Of a stretch of 64,000 nucleotides of DNA, positions 19,224 through 28,385 are shown one piece after another (position 1 is the stretch's first letter; each line of letters opens with the position of its first letter). A program made the translations under genes and the position numbers. This DNA is from Candidatus Chloroploca asiatica. Its GTDB lineage: Bacteria > Chloroflexota > Chloroflexia > Chloroflexales > Chloroflexaceae. The notes beneath the pieces are model-generated. The model was not told where the DNA came from, made no database searches, and was given only the letters and a program-made list of their open reading frames with translations. The stretch is from assembly GCF_002532075.1 (NCBI RefSeq), contig NZ_LYXE01000031.1, positions 1 to 64,000 on the forward strand, written 5' to 3'.

Positions 19224-19781
19224 ATGACTGACCTGAAATTTAATGTTGCGCAACTGCTCCGTGAAGAGATGGGATCGCGTCGGGATTATACTTTTACCGA
19301 AGCAGCCTTGGCGCTTGATGAGCAGTTGACCTTGCGTGATATCAGTGGCACCGTTCGTTTTACCCGCACGGCGACAGGTGTGTGGGCGAAGGTGCATACC
19401 GAGGGGGTTGTTCAGCTTCTGTGTGTTCGTTCACTGGAAGAGTTTGAATACCCGATCACGGTTGAATTTGCCGATCAATTCCATTCGGTGGTAGATGTCT
19501 TCTCCGGGGGGGGCTTGCCGCCACCGATTGAAGAAGATCCGTTCTTTCTCAATGAGTTGCATATGGCCGATATCGGCGAAGCGCTCCGTGAGTATACCTT
19601 GCTTGCGCTGCCGCTCAATCCGGTCAGTCCAGCCTATCGCGATCGACCTATCCAGTATACGGTGCAGTCTGATGGGCTTGAAACTGATACCGAAGTTGCT
19701 GCGGGTGAGGGTGAAGAGACTGAAGTTTCGCTTGAGGCTTTGAAGGCCTGGGCTGAACGCCATAATCGTAAGAATAAATAG
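19224..19781 (+). CDS. YceD/DUF177 family protein
   Basis: The 185-residue acidic protein starts at ATG 19224 (MTDLKFNVAQLLREEMGSRR). It shows the DUF177 pattern: a beta-rich N-terminal part (LRDISGTVRFTRTATGVWAK), then a C-terminal region rich in Asp/Glu. The classic CxRCL motif appears as LLCVRSLEEFEYPI, with only its first cysteine kept. The family is almost always upstream of rpmF, as here. In plants and E. coli YceD it is tied to 23S rRNA or large-subunit maturation. The start at 19200 adds residues over the promoter region and is rejected. Confidence 0.9.
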   Translation: MTDLKFNVAQLLREEMGSRRDYTFTEAALALDEQLTLRDISGTVRFTRTATGVWAKVHTEGVVQLLCVRSLEEFEYPITVEFADQFHSVVDVFSGGGLPPPIEEDPFFLNELHMADIGEALREYTLLALPLNPVSPAYRDRPIQYTVQSDGLETDTEVAAGEGEETEVSLEALKAWAERHNRKNK

Positions 19782-19793
19782 GAGAGTAGAGAG

Positions 19794-19982
19794 ATGGGTG
19801 CAGTTCCAAAACGAAAAGTGTCGCGCCATCGTCGTGGCAATCGTCGCCAGCATCTGGCCCTGACGCCACCAGTGATGGTGACATGTCCGAATTGTGGCAA
19901 GCCAATGCGCGCTCACTACACCTGCAAAGCCTGTGGTACCTACAAAGGCCGTCAGGTTGTGGTGATGCCCCAGCCAGAATAG
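19794..19982 (+). CDS. rpmF: 50S ribosomal protein L32
   Basis: The 62-residue protein begins MGAVPKRKVSRHRRGNRRQH and has a zinc ribbon with CPNC (about residues 31-34) and CKAC (about 44-47). It is the zinc-containing form. GGAGAG at 19781-19786 precedes the ATG. Linkage to YceD upstream and fabH downstream is the common bacterial order, joining ribosome and fatty acid synthesis genes. Confidence 0.97.
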   Translation: MGAVPKRKVSRHRRGNRRQHLALTPPVMVTCPNCGKPMRAHYTCKACGTYKGRQVVVMPQPE

Positions 19983-19990
19983 GCTGACTG

Positions 19991-21007
19991 GTGACACTCA
20001 CTATGCCACGTTATGCGGCAATTACTGGCTGGGGCCTGGCCGTCCCGCGTCGTGTTGTGACCAATGCTGAGCTTGCTCGGCAGATGGAAACTTCTGATGA
20101 GTGGATTCAGAGCAGGACGGGGATTGCTCAGCGCTATGTTGCCAGTGCTGATGAACCGACTTCAATGTTAGCTGCGGCCGCTGGTCGTCATGCCCTGGCG
20201 CAAGCCGGTGTGTTACCTGCGGACGTTGATACGGTTATTGTCGCGACGTGTACGCCTGATCGTCCTTTTCCCGCTACTGCGTGTAGTGTTCAGCGCCTGC
20301 TTGAGATTCCTCGGGCCGGGGCGTTTGATCTTGCTGCCGCGTGTAGTGGGTTTGTGTATGGCTTGAGTGTTGGTTCCAGCCTCGTGCAGAGTGGGATGAG
20401 CCGGACGCTCTTGCTTATCGGGGCCGATATTTTCACCCACCTGATCAACTGGCAGGATCGTAATACGAGTGTCCTGTTTGGTGATGGGGCCGGGGCTGTG
20501 GTGCTACAGGCGACTGAGCAACCCCTGGGGTTGCTTGCCTCAAACGTAGGGTCGTGGGGTGATGGCGAAACCATGATGGCCGTGGATGCTGGTGGGACGC
20601 TGCTGCCCGCGACCCCCGAACTGCTGGCAGAGGGGCGCCAGTATGTCTATATGAACGGGCGCGAAATCTTCAAGCACGCTGTCCGTGGTATGTGTGAATC
20701 GTCAGAGCGGGCTCTTGCCGATGCTGGTATCACGCTCGATGAGATCGCCCTGGTGGTGCCACATCAGGCCAATGTACGCATTATTGAAGCGGTGGCAAAA
20801 CGGTTGGGCTTGCCAATGGAACGCTGTTTTGTCAATCTGGATCGTTATGGCAATACGTCAGCTGCTTCTGTCCCGATTGCACTCAGTGAGGCGGCCCAGC
20901 AGGGGCGCATTGTTCCAGGTGATCTCGTGTTGCTGACTGCTTTTGGCGGCGGGTTAACATGGGGGTCGGCTGTGATACGCTGGGGTAGCCCGACACACCG
21001 TGGTTGA
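19991..21007 (+). CDS. fabH: Beta-ketoacyl-ACP synthase III
   Basis: The 338-residue thiolase-fold enzyme has the active-site cysteine in DLAAACSGFVYGL (about residue 118), the catalytic His in VVPHQANVRI and Asn in DRYGNTSAASVPI. It condenses acetyl-CoA or branched acyl-CoA with malonyl-ACP to start fatty acid synthesis. The GTG at 19991 has a weak AGG ahead of it, and the ATG at 20003 (MPRYAAITGWG) is an equally possible start. It follows rpmF by 8 bases. Confidence 0.96.
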   Translation: MTLTMPRYAAITGWGLAVPRRVVTNAELARQMETSDEWIQSRTGIAQRYVASADEPTSMLAAAAGRHALAQAGVLPADVDTVIVATCTPDRPFPATACSVQRLLEIPRAGAFDLAAACSGFVYGLSVGSSLVQSGMSRTLLLIGADIFTHLINWQDRNTSVLFGDGAGAVVLQATEQPLGLLASNVGSWGDGETMMAVDAGGTLLPATPELLAEGRQYVYMNGREIFKHAVRGMCESSERALADAGITLDEIALVVPHQANVRIIEAVAKRLGLPMERCFVNLDRYGNTSAASVPIALSEAAQQGRIVPGDLVLLTAFGGGLTWGSAVIRWGSPTHRG

Positions 21008-21152
21008 GGCGGGATTATTCGCAGGCATTGTTTGACGATCCGAAACGCAACGACGCAAAGTTGTCAGTCCAGTGCGCTTACGCCCACGTTCTGAACCTTT
21101 GCGTTTTTGTGTGCGGGTCACCAAAACCTATGAAAGGTGCAGTGGCATCTCT

Positions 21153-22115
21153 ATGACACAGGCATGGATTTTTCCAGGGCAGGGCTCACAAATAGTGGGA
21201 ATGGGACGGGATCTCTATGATCAATCGCCTGCGGCGCGGGCCGTCTTTGATGAGGCTGATGATGTGCTTGGGTTCGCATTGAGTCGTCTCTGTTTCGAAG
21301 GTCCTGAGCATGTCTTAATGGCGACCGAGAATGCACAGCCGGCCCTGCTCACGATGAGCACGGCCGTGTTGCGTTCGCTCGAAGAAGCTCGGGGGATGTC
21401 GCTACCGCCGCCAGCTGCTGTAGCCGGGCATAGTCTTGGGGAATATTCCGCCCTGGTTGCAGGTGGGGCGCTCGATTTTGCCGATGCAGTGCGGCTGGTG
21501 CGGCAGCGCGGCGAACTGATGGCCCAGGCCCGTGATGGGAGTATGGCTGCTGTAATCGGGTTACCCGAAGACGATCTCGACCAGGTTTGCCGGGAAGTGA
21601 GTGCGTCGCTTGCCGATCATCCTGAACCGGTACGCACGATTGTGGTTGCCAACTATAATGCGCCTGACCAGTTGGTGATCAGTGGCAGCACCCTGGCCGT
21701 TGAGCAGGCCTCGATCCTGGCAAAGATTCGTGGGGCCAAGCGCGTATTGCCGCTGCGGGTCAGTGCCGCCTTTCATTCGCCCTTGATGCGTCATGCCGCT
21801 GATGGCATGGCACGGGCAATTCGTTCGGTGGGCGTACGTGATCTGCATATCCCGTTGATTGCCAATGTTACGGCTGAGCCGCTGCTCAAGGCGGACGAGG
21901 TGCGTTACGAAGCCGTTGCTCAGGTGGTGGCCCCGGTACGCTGGATTGCGTCGGTACAGCGCATGGTGCAGGATGGTGTCTCAGCCTTTCTTGAGTTGGG
22001 CCCGGGCAAAGCGCTTACCGGGCTTGTCCGGCGGATCGCTCCCAACACCCGTTTGATCAACCTCAGCACGAGTGATGATGTCCGTGCCTTTGTGCTTGAC
22101 CGCGAGGCGGAGTGA
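21153..22115 (+). CDS. fabD: Malonyl-CoA:ACP transacylase
   Basis: Read from the ATG at 21153 the enzyme has 320 residues and begins MTQAWIFPGQGSQIVGMGRD. The nucleophile motif GHSLGEYSALVAGGAL (Ser about residue 91) and AFHSPLM with the catalytic His are present. It loads malonyl groups on acyl carrier protein for fatty acid elongation. The upstream 145-base gap has distant CGCAAAG/CTTTGCG arms (21054-21060 and 21097-21103) followed by five T, possibly a terminator, so fabD might have its own promoter; none was recognised. Confidence 0.96.
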   Translation: MTQAWIFPGQGSQIVGMGRDLYDQSPAARAVFDEADDVLGFALSRLCFEGPEHVLMATENAQPALLTMSTAVLRSLEEARGMSLPPPAAVAGHSLGEYSALVAGGALDFADAVRLVRQRGELMAQARDGSMAAVIGLPEDDLDQVCREVSASLADHPEPVRTIVVANYNAPDQLVISGSTLAVEQASILAKIRGAKRVLPLRVSAAFHSPLMRHAADGMARAIRSVGVRDLHIPLIANVTAEPLLKADEVRYEAVAQVVAPVRWIASVQRMVQDGVSAFLELGPGKALTGLVRRIAPNTRLINLSTSDDVRAFVLDREAE

Positions 22116-22150
22116 AAGTGCAGCGTCCTTCTTGTTATGGACGTGTGACG

Positions 22151-22182
22151 GCAAAAGCCGGAGGAACTTCCTCCGGCTTTGC
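22151..22182 (+). terminator. Hairpin after fabD
   Basis: The sequence GCAAAAGCCGGAGGAA at 22151-22166 pairs with TTCCTCCGGCTTTGC at 22168-22182 with one bulged A, a stem of about 14 base pairs. No long T run follows. It lies 35 bases after the fabD stop and is the likely end of the + strand run that started at the left edge. Confidence 0.65.
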
Positions 22183-22932
22183 ACTGAATGAACAAGCTTT
22201 GTATTTCACGTAACAACCGATACCAAAAGTTCCAACGTGCGTGCAAGATCCGAGAGACTCCCATGTACGTTCAGTTTACCGAGCTTCCGTCATACGTACA
22301 AGTTCCCCTAGAAATACACCCTTCGTTCAGTTCCCTTCTGATTGCCGACGTGCAAATCCAACCTTATTTGATGCCTCAAGGGTATGTGATCGACCCTTTG
22401 AGTAGCGTAAACTTATCTACTTATCTCTAGCAGACCCTAGGCTGCTCCACCATTTGCAGGAACGACAAACATTCCTACTGGCTAGCTTTTGCTTGCGGGT
22501 ATGGCTCATATCTATGCGTGGGTTTAGTTTCTGTACCACACGGCTTGAGCTTTGCCACGAGAGGCAACCATTGCACGCGCAGAGCATCTGATCACTCAGT
22601 CAGCGATCCAGCGCTTGTCTGTCAGTCTCCCTATGATAACACCCGGTGCCTATCATATTTCCCCTGACGTACGCAACCCCCTCAAAAAACCTTTTTCTTT
22701 ACAACGAGAGGATAGCGCTTGTGCATTTGTTGCACGTTTTCGATTGTTTATGTACTCTGGTTTCGAGCTGTTCCCTTGAGGCTTCATCCAGATCATAGCA
22801 TTCTTACGCCAAATATGCAAGACCTTCATCGCCTCTTAACGATAATAAACTTTTTTTTGCGGCATTACGCGCCTTGTATGCGCCAAAAGACACAAAGAAT
22901 GCACACGGGTTTTTCTTGTAACTGTAAAGCGT
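22183..22932. other. Gene-poor stretch between convergent units
   Basis: About 750 bases with lower G+C than the surroundings. Only short open frames occur (for example a 55-codon frame from ATG 22263 and a 75-codon frame from 22552), without ribosome binding sites, codon bias or recognisable similarity. I looked for tmRNA, RNase P, SRP RNA and tRNA landmarks on both strands and found none. It separates fabD (+) from crtI (-). A run of eight T at 22851-22858 has no clear hairpin before it. Confidence 0.6.
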
Positions 22933-24441
22933 TTATGTGCGAGGATGGGCGTGATCGGCGAGCACGCGTTCGGCCACAGCACGGCCAGAGAGCAGCACCA
23001 GGGGAATGCCGCCACCTGGATGGGTACCACCACCAACAAAATAGAGGTGACGGAGGCCACGTGCGCGCAGGGGAGGGCGGAGGAAGGCCGAGAAACGGTT
23101 ATTCGAGGCAAGGCCATAGATAGCGCCGCCAGCGGCATTGTAGATCGTTGCGATCGTTGCCGGTGTCCAGATCTGCTCGTACACAATCTCGTCCTGCAAG
23201 TTTGTCAGCCCCATCCGTTCCAGCTTGCGCACCACCAGATCGCGGTATGGCTCAGCCTCGCGTTGCCAACAGACACGGTCGTTGACGACAGGGGCATTGA
23301 CGAGGACAAAGAGATTCATGTGGCCGGGAGGGGCGTGGCCGGGATCGGTGAGGCAGGTGGCCGCCACGTAGACCGTCGGGTCAACAGGGGGGACACCTTT
23401 CTCAAAGATGGCTGCAAACTCGCCAGGATAATCAGTGCTAAAGAAAATGTTATGATGCGCCAACTGTTCGTAGATTCGTTTGACACCAAGAAAAAGCACG
23501 AAACCACTACATGATGGTTCGAGGCGGGCCAGTTGACGGGCTATGCGGGTTTGCCCAGGCAAGAGCGCCTGATACGCATAGCGTGGATCGGCATTGACAA
23601 TGACCTGCTGTGCCCAGAGCACCGCGCCATCGGTGAGGCGGACACCCATTGCTGCACCGTCGTGCTCGAGAATCTCGGCGACTGGACTATGGCAGCGTAT
23701 CTCGACGCCCAGTTCTTCGGCGAGGCGTTGCAGGGCAACCGCGAGGGCATACATGCCACCGCGCACATACCAACCGCCCTCGGCCATTTCGATATAAGCA
23801 ATGACATTGAAGGTTGCCGGTGAGAGATAGGGCGAAGAGCCATTGTACGTAGCATAGCGATTGAAGACCTGGCGCAGATACGGGCTACGGAAGAACGAAC
23901 GCACTGCGGCATCGACACTTCGCAGCGCATCAATGCGCGGGCCATCCTGCAGCAGGCGAGGGGTGATCAGTTCACGCAGACCATCGAAGGGTTTGAGTAA
24001 AAAATTATCGGCCACCGCATCATAGATTTGTGACGTATGGGCCAGAAAGCGAAAGAAACCGGTCACATCAGCGGGGGCGAGGTGCTGGATCTCCTGGATC
24101 AACTGAGGCAAGCGTTGCCAGGCATTGAACGACGTACCATCGGGCCACTGATAGCGGCAGGTTGGTTCGATCTGTTCAAGGTGCAGATACGCATCAGCCT
24201 GGCGCCCAGCGGCAGCGAAAAGCTCTTTGATGACCCAGGGCATCGTGAGCAATGAAGGCCCTGTATCAAAAGTATAGCCCTCGTCAGTCACGAGATTGAG
24301 CTTGCCACCGACGCGAGCATTCTTCTCGAGGATCAGCACGCGGTGGCCTTGTGCAGCGAGGCGAATCGCTGCAGCGAGGCCACCGAGTCCTGCGCCAACA
24401 ATAATGATTGGTTTTGTTGTTGCCAGGGATGTACGCACCAT
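22933..24441 (-). CDS. CrtI-family carotenoid (phytoene) desaturase
   Basis: The 502-residue flavoprotein has an N-terminal dinucleotide-binding fold (IIIVGAGLGGLAAAIRLAAQ, then ILEKNARVGGK). It also carries the CrtI-family C-terminal signature (FVGGGTHPGGGIPLVLLSGR). Family members dehydrogenate phytoene or act as later carotenoid desaturases or oxidases in the membrane. Which step this one takes cannot be decided here. The ATG at 24441 overlaps a TTG at 24444. It follows the cpaF-like stop within a few bases, so expression is probably coupled to that operon, an odd partnership. Confidence 0.88.
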   Translation of the reverse strand: MVRTSLATTKPIIIVGAGLGGLAAAIRLAAQGHRVLILEKNARVGGKLNLVTDEGYTFDTGPSLLTMPWVIKELFAAAGRQADAYLHLEQIEPTCRYQWPDGTSFNAWQRLPQLIQEIQHLAPADVTGFFRFLAHTSQIYDAVADNFLLKPFDGLRELITPRLLQDGPRIDALRSVDAAVRSFFRSPYLRQVFNRYATYNGSSPYLSPATFNVIAYIEMAEGGWYVRGGMYALAVALQRLAEELGVEIRCHSPVAEILEHDGAAMGVRLTDGAVLWAQQVIVNADPRYAYQALLPGQTRIARQLARLEPSCSGFVLFLGVKRIYEQLAHHNIFFSTDYPGEFAAIFEKGVPPVDPTVYVAATCLTDPGHAPPGHMNLFVLVNAPVVNDRVCWQREAEPYRDLVVRKLERMGLTNLQDEIVYEQIWTPATIATIYNAAGGAIYGLASNNRFSAFLRPPLRARGLRHLYFVGGGTHPGGGIPLVLLSGRAVAERVLADHAHPRT

Positions 24442-24446
24442 CAAGC

Positions 24447-25931
24447 TTAGCGTCGTTTCTGGCCCGGGATCTGGGCTCCAAAAATACTGGGGGGCAACTT
24501 AAAGCCGTGGGCTTCGAGACGCGGAGTAAAGCGTGGGCGCACCCCGGTCGGACGCATTTCGGTCTCAATTTTGCCTTCGGGCGACTTGCCGAGCATTTCG
24601 AGCTTAAAGATATCCTGGAGGACCACCGTATCGCCTTCCATGCCCTGAACTTCGGTAATGTAGGAAATCTTGCGTTGCCCATCATCGAGGCGTGTCTGCT
24701 GGACAATAATATCAATGGCCGAGGCGATCTGCTCACGGATGACCCTGAGGGGCAGATCCATACCGGCCATCATCGACATCGTCTCCATACGGGCGAGGGC
24801 ATCGCGGGGTGCATTGGCGTGGAGCGTCGTCAGCGAGCCATCGTGGCCAGTATTCATTGCCTGGAGCATATCGAGCGTTTCGCCGCCACGGCACTCACCG
24901 ATGACGACGCGTTCGGGGCGCATACGCAGCGAGTTAATAACCAGGTCGCGGATCTGCACACGACCACTGCCGTCCACTTCAGCGGGCTTGGCCTCGAGGC
25001 GCACGACGTGATCCTGGGCTAGTTGCAACTCGGCGCTATCTTCGATGGTCACAATGCGCTCGTCCTCGGGAATGAAATTTGAGAGCACATTGAGCAGGGT
25101 CGTTTTACCAGAGCCAGTACCACCAGAGACCACAATATTGAGGCGTGACACCACACAGGCACGCAGAAACTCGGCCATCTCGACCGTGAGCGACCCATAG
25201 CGGATCAGGTCATCAATTTTGAGTTTATTCTTGGCAAACTTACGGATCGTGACGGTTGATCCATCAATTGAGCAGGGAGGAATAATCGCATTGACACGCG
25301 AGCCATCAGGCAGACGGGCATCCACCATCGGCCACTTGCGATCCACGCGGCGTCCAAGGGGGCGAATAATACGGTCAATCACTTTCAAAACATGCTCTTC
25401 GCTCGCAAAGTTCACGCTCGTAAGCTTAACCTTGCCCTTCTGTTCAACGTAGACCCGATGGGGCCCATTGACCATAACCTCACTGATGCTATCATCATTA
25501 AGCAACTGTTGGATTGGCCCAAAGCCCATCAGTTCATCACAAACCATCGTAAAGAGATGCTTGACTTGATCGGGCGGGAGACTCACGCCTGACTGCTGAT
25601 AGACACGGGCGAACCGTTCTTGCAGCAATTTTTCGGTTTCAGGTGAATTGTTCAACTCGCTCTGATTACCGAGAGAAGCCTGAATGCGGTCGACACACCA
25701 GAGCGAGAGTTCGAGCATGCGTTGCTGATCATCAGGTTGAACCGCATCCTGCACCACCGGAGTGGAAATAGCGGTGCCACGAGGCGACTCAACCGGTGCA
25801 GCGGGCGGTGGCATGGGGGTTTGCACTGGTGGTGGTGGAGCCACAGTACTCAACGGAGTTGAGCGAGCTGTGACGGGTTCACTTGTTTGTGGAGCGCCAC
25901 TATTGCCACCGAGCCGTTTCAGCAGAGACAT
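24447..25931 (-). CDS. cpaF: CpaF/TadA-type secretion ATPase
   Basis: The 494-residue protein has a Pro/Thr-rich N-terminal 80 residues and then a type II/IV secretion ATPase domain. It shows the Walker A motif [20 protein letters not shown], the Asp-box region [11 protein letters not shown], the CpaF-typical [20 protein letters not shown] and the His-box [19 protein letters not shown]. Such ATPases power Flp/Tad pilus assembly or related secretion. No pilin, prepilin peptidase or TadB/C membrane gene is in the window, so the machinery served is unknown. GGAGG lies just upstream of the ATG (TGC ACGGAGGTGGTGT ATG). Confidence 0.93.
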   Translation of the reverse strand: MSLLKRLGGNSGAPQTSEPVTARSTPLSTVAPPPPVQTPMPPPAAPVESPRGTAISTPVVQDAVQPDDQQRMLELSLWCVDRIQASLGNQSELNNSPETEKLLQERFARVYQQSGVSLPPDQVKHLFTMVCDELMGFGPIQQLLNDDSISEVMVNGPHRVYVEQKGKVKLTSVNFASEEHVLKVIDRIIRPLGRRVDRKWPMVDARLPDGSRVNAIIPPCSIDGSTVTIRKFAKNKLKIDDLIRYGSLTVEMAEFLRACVVSRLNIVVSGGTGSGKTTLLNVLSNFIPEDERIVTIEDSAELQLAQDHVVRLEAKPAEVDGSGRVQIRDLVINSLRMRPERVVIGECRGGETLDMLQAMNTGHDGSLTTLHANAPRDALARMETMSMMAGMDLPLRVIREQIASAIDIIVQQTRLDDGQRKISYITEVQGMEGDTVVLQDIFKLEMLGKSPEGKIETEMRPTGVRPRFTPRLEAHGFKLPPSIFGAQIPGQKRR

Positions 25932-26056
25932 ACACCACCTCCGTTTGCTAGGGCCATGCGAGCCAGGGTCAAGAACAAATCAGTTTGCGGAAAGGAAGAG
26001 ACGCGCAGCGTCAACGTCTTGGCCATAAAATCTACTTAGAGCATAGCATAGCACCA

Positions 26057-27445
26057 TTACCCAAGCTGCACAAAATAGGCTTCGCAGGCGCGATCGATCA
26101 ATTCACGGCTCATATTGGGAGGAATAGCGCGATACTTGGCTTCATCAAGGATCTGGTCGCAGAGATCGCGGGGATGGCAGGCGCGGAGATCACGTCCGAC
26201 CTTCATATAATGTTCTTGCAACAGATGACGCAACCCCTCATCGCTATACGGAATCTTCTTGGACTTGCAAACGAGTTGAAAGATCGCACGAAACTCAGTT
26301 GGCGAGGGATTAGGAACCTCAATTTTATGCCGGATGCGACGGAGGAAAGCATCATCAACGAGGGCTTTCGGATCGAGGTTTGTCGAGAAAATAATCAAGA
26401 CATCGAACGGCACCTGGAGTTTCTTCCCGGTCTGGAGGGCGAGGTAATCGACCTTCTTCTCGAGGGGCACGATCCAGCGATTGAGGAGATCCTGGGGGCG
26501 ACACTTCTGGCGGCCGAAGTCATCGATGAGAAAGAGGCCCCCATTGGCTTTGAGTTGGAACGGAGCCTCATAGACCTTGGAGATCGGGTCATAGATCAAT
26601 TCAAGTTGTTCAAGGATTAATTCGCCACCGACGACCACGCGGGGGCGGCGGCAGACGAGCCAGCGTGCATCGGGGAAACTGGCATTGCTACCGACGGCCT
26701 TGTTGCCAAAGGGTGTCGCAACAACTTCGACATGACCGACTTCATGCTGTTGCACAACCTGATGATTAAGTGGGTCAAAGAGTTTAATAATTTGCCCATC
26801 AATTTCGATCGCATACGGAATCAAAACGTAGCCGGCAAGCATGTTCGAAATACCTTCAGCGATCGTCGTTTTACCATTTCCGGGGGGGCCGTAGAGAAAG
26901 AGTGAACGCGCCGAATTTGCGGCGGGCCCGATGCGATCGAGCATCTTCTCATTGACCACCAGGTGGCTAAAGGCCTGGCGGATCGTCTGCTGATCAATGA
27001 TCATATCACCGATCTGCTGACGCTGGCACATCTCGAGGTACTCATCAAGCGGAACGGGGGCCGCACCGGCATACTGGCTCCGTTCAATCGCCTCGTGGGC
27101 ACGATTACGGCCTTTGGGGGTGATAATATACTGGAAGGAACGTTCGCTAAAGCCGCCTTCAGCCCCGATGATATCGGTAAACTCTTCGAGCTTGAGAAAC
27201 TCAAGCACCTTATCGAGCACACCAAGAAACGGCAACTTGGTCATCTCCTCAAGGCGTTGTCCAGTAATCGAACCGGTAAAATAGATCACCTTGAGGACGT
27301 GATCGGTCAGGAACGCCATCGTGAGACCAGTTTCGGCAATGGACGAAGGTTGGCGCGGCATTGCAGGGAGCGCTGCCGCACCAGACTCACGCGATGTCTG
27401 GATAGGAGACTGGGAGCTAGGAATTTCGTGCAGCCTAATTGGCAT
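26057..27445 (-). CDS. AAA ATPase of MoxR-like character
   Basis: The 462-residue protein has a roughly 60-residue variable N-terminus and a winged-helix-like region (FLTDHVLKVIYFTGSITGQR). Then comes an AAA module with Walker A LYGPPGNGKTTIAEGISN, Walker B GLFLIDDFGRQK, sensor-1 VLIIFSTNLDPKAL and the arginine region DAFLRRIRHKIE. It resembles AAA proteins encoded beside CpaF-type ATPases in Chloroflexota and some deltaproteobacteria. A helper role in pilus or secretion assembly is inference. AAGGAGGCCTC precedes the ATG. Confidence 0.85.
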   Translation of the reverse strand: MPIRLHEIPSSQSPIQTSRESGAAALPAMPRQPSSIAETGLTMAFLTDHVLKVIYFTGSITGQRLEEMTKLPFLGVLDKVLEFLKLEEFTDIIGAEGGFSERSFQYIITPKGRNRAHEAIERSQYAGAAPVPLDEYLEMCQRQQIGDMIIDQQTIRQAFSHLVVNEKMLDRIGPAANSARSLFLYGPPGNGKTTIAEGISNMLAGYVLIPYAIEIDGQIIKLFDPLNHQVVQQHEVGHVEVVATPFGNKAVGSNASFPDARWLVCRRPRVVVGGELILEQLELIYDPISKVYEAPFQLKANGGLFLIDDFGRQKCRPQDLLNRWIVPLEKKVDYLALQTGKKLQVPFDVLIIFSTNLDPKALVDDAFLRRIRHKIEVPNPSPTEFRAIFQLVCKSKKIPYSDEGLRHLLQEHYMKVGRDLRACHPRDLCDQILDEAKYRAIPPNMSRELIDRACEAYFVQLG

Positions 27446-27494
27446 GAGGCCTCCTTACATGACATCGAAGTGAGCCGGCCTTTAGCCGGCGTGA

Positions 27495-28337
27495 TCATTC
27501 TTCAATGCCATCGTCATCGTCACCCATATCTTGTTCAATCTCTTCGAGGCCGATTTCCTCTTCTTCATCGGTAGTGAGATATTCTTCATCAACAACGTCA
27601 ATCTCGTCGGTATGTTCTTCATCATCCAGGAGATCTTCATACTCCTCATAACGAAGACTAGAGACATAGGCAGCTGCCTCACCGAGTTTACCAGGAAACG
27701 AGATACGGTTGCGTTGGGCGGGATCCTGATACGTCTCACGAATCAACAAACGAACGCTTCGCGGGTCACTTTGGGCAATCGCGGCGAGATAGCGATTACC
27801 GCCATTGATCAACTCGGCGAGGCGTTGGCCAAGCTTTGGTTCAAGGCGACCAACCACCGTACCATCGGCATCGATCACATAGACATTGCGTCCTTCGACG
27901 CGAAAAGTCATCTTTTCACCAGTTACGAGCGCATCGACAGCAGGTGAACGAGGCACATCAACGAGGGTTGTGATGGCGGTTCGCCCTGTTTCGGTAATAA
28001 ACATACGCATATCAACTTGCTGGCGTGGTTTCAGATGGACCTGGCCACTCTCGAAGCCGCGGGCAAGAAGGGCATCAAGGCGAGCGACATTTTTGCGAGC
28101 AATGCTATTCGTCGGCGTAATACGCAAGGCCTGTTGATAGGCATCGTGGGCATCACTGTAGCGACCGAGCTCCATCAGGGCCTTGCCAAGGCGATTGAAG
28201 GTATCAACATCTTCGCCGAGGCCAAGGATTTGTTGATTTGTTTCCAGGGCCTCTTCCCAGCGATTCATAGCTGCGAGTTCGACGGCCTTCTCTTGCAATT
28301 TGCGACGAATGCGCTGTTTTTCATCCTGTCTGGCCAA
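27495..28337 (-). CDS. TPR protein with acidic tail
   Basis: The protein has about 280 residues. It starts with two or three TPR-like helical repeats (ELAAMNRWEEALETNQQILG and ALMELGRYSDAHDAYQQALR). A beta-rich middle domain (VYVIDADGTVVGRLEPKLGQ) follows, and the last 50 residues are mostly Asp/Glu. I favour the TTG at 28337 because GGAGGAG ends six bases before it, whereas the GTG at 28352 is inside that site. Function is unknown. The tail suggests binding to a basic partner. It sits between miaB and the AAA gene on one strand. Confidence 0.85.
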   Translation of the reverse strand: MARQDEKQRIRRKLQEKAVELAAMNRWEEALETNQQILGLGEDVDTFNRLGKALMELGRYSDAHDAYQQALRITPTNSIARKNVARLDALLARGFESGQVHLKPRQQVDMRMFITETGRTAITTLVDVPRSPAVDALVTGEKMTFRVEGRNVYVIDADGTVVGRLEPKLGQRLAELINGGNRYLAAIAQSDPRSVRLLIRETYQDPAQRNRISFPGKLGEAAAYVSSLRYEEYEDLLDDEEHTDEIDVVDEEYLTTDEEEEIGLEEIEQDMGDDDDGIEE

Positions 28338-28385
28338 AGCGGGCTCCTCCACTCTCTATTGATGTTTGCACAAAAGACGGCACAT

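Noticed and set aside
22188-22430. An 80-codon + strand frame after fabD
   Set aside because: No ribosome binding site, codon bias or homology; it starts next to the fabD terminator hairpin.
22945-23514. A 189-codon + strand frame under the CrtI-family gene
   Set aside because: Antisense to a well supported desaturase.
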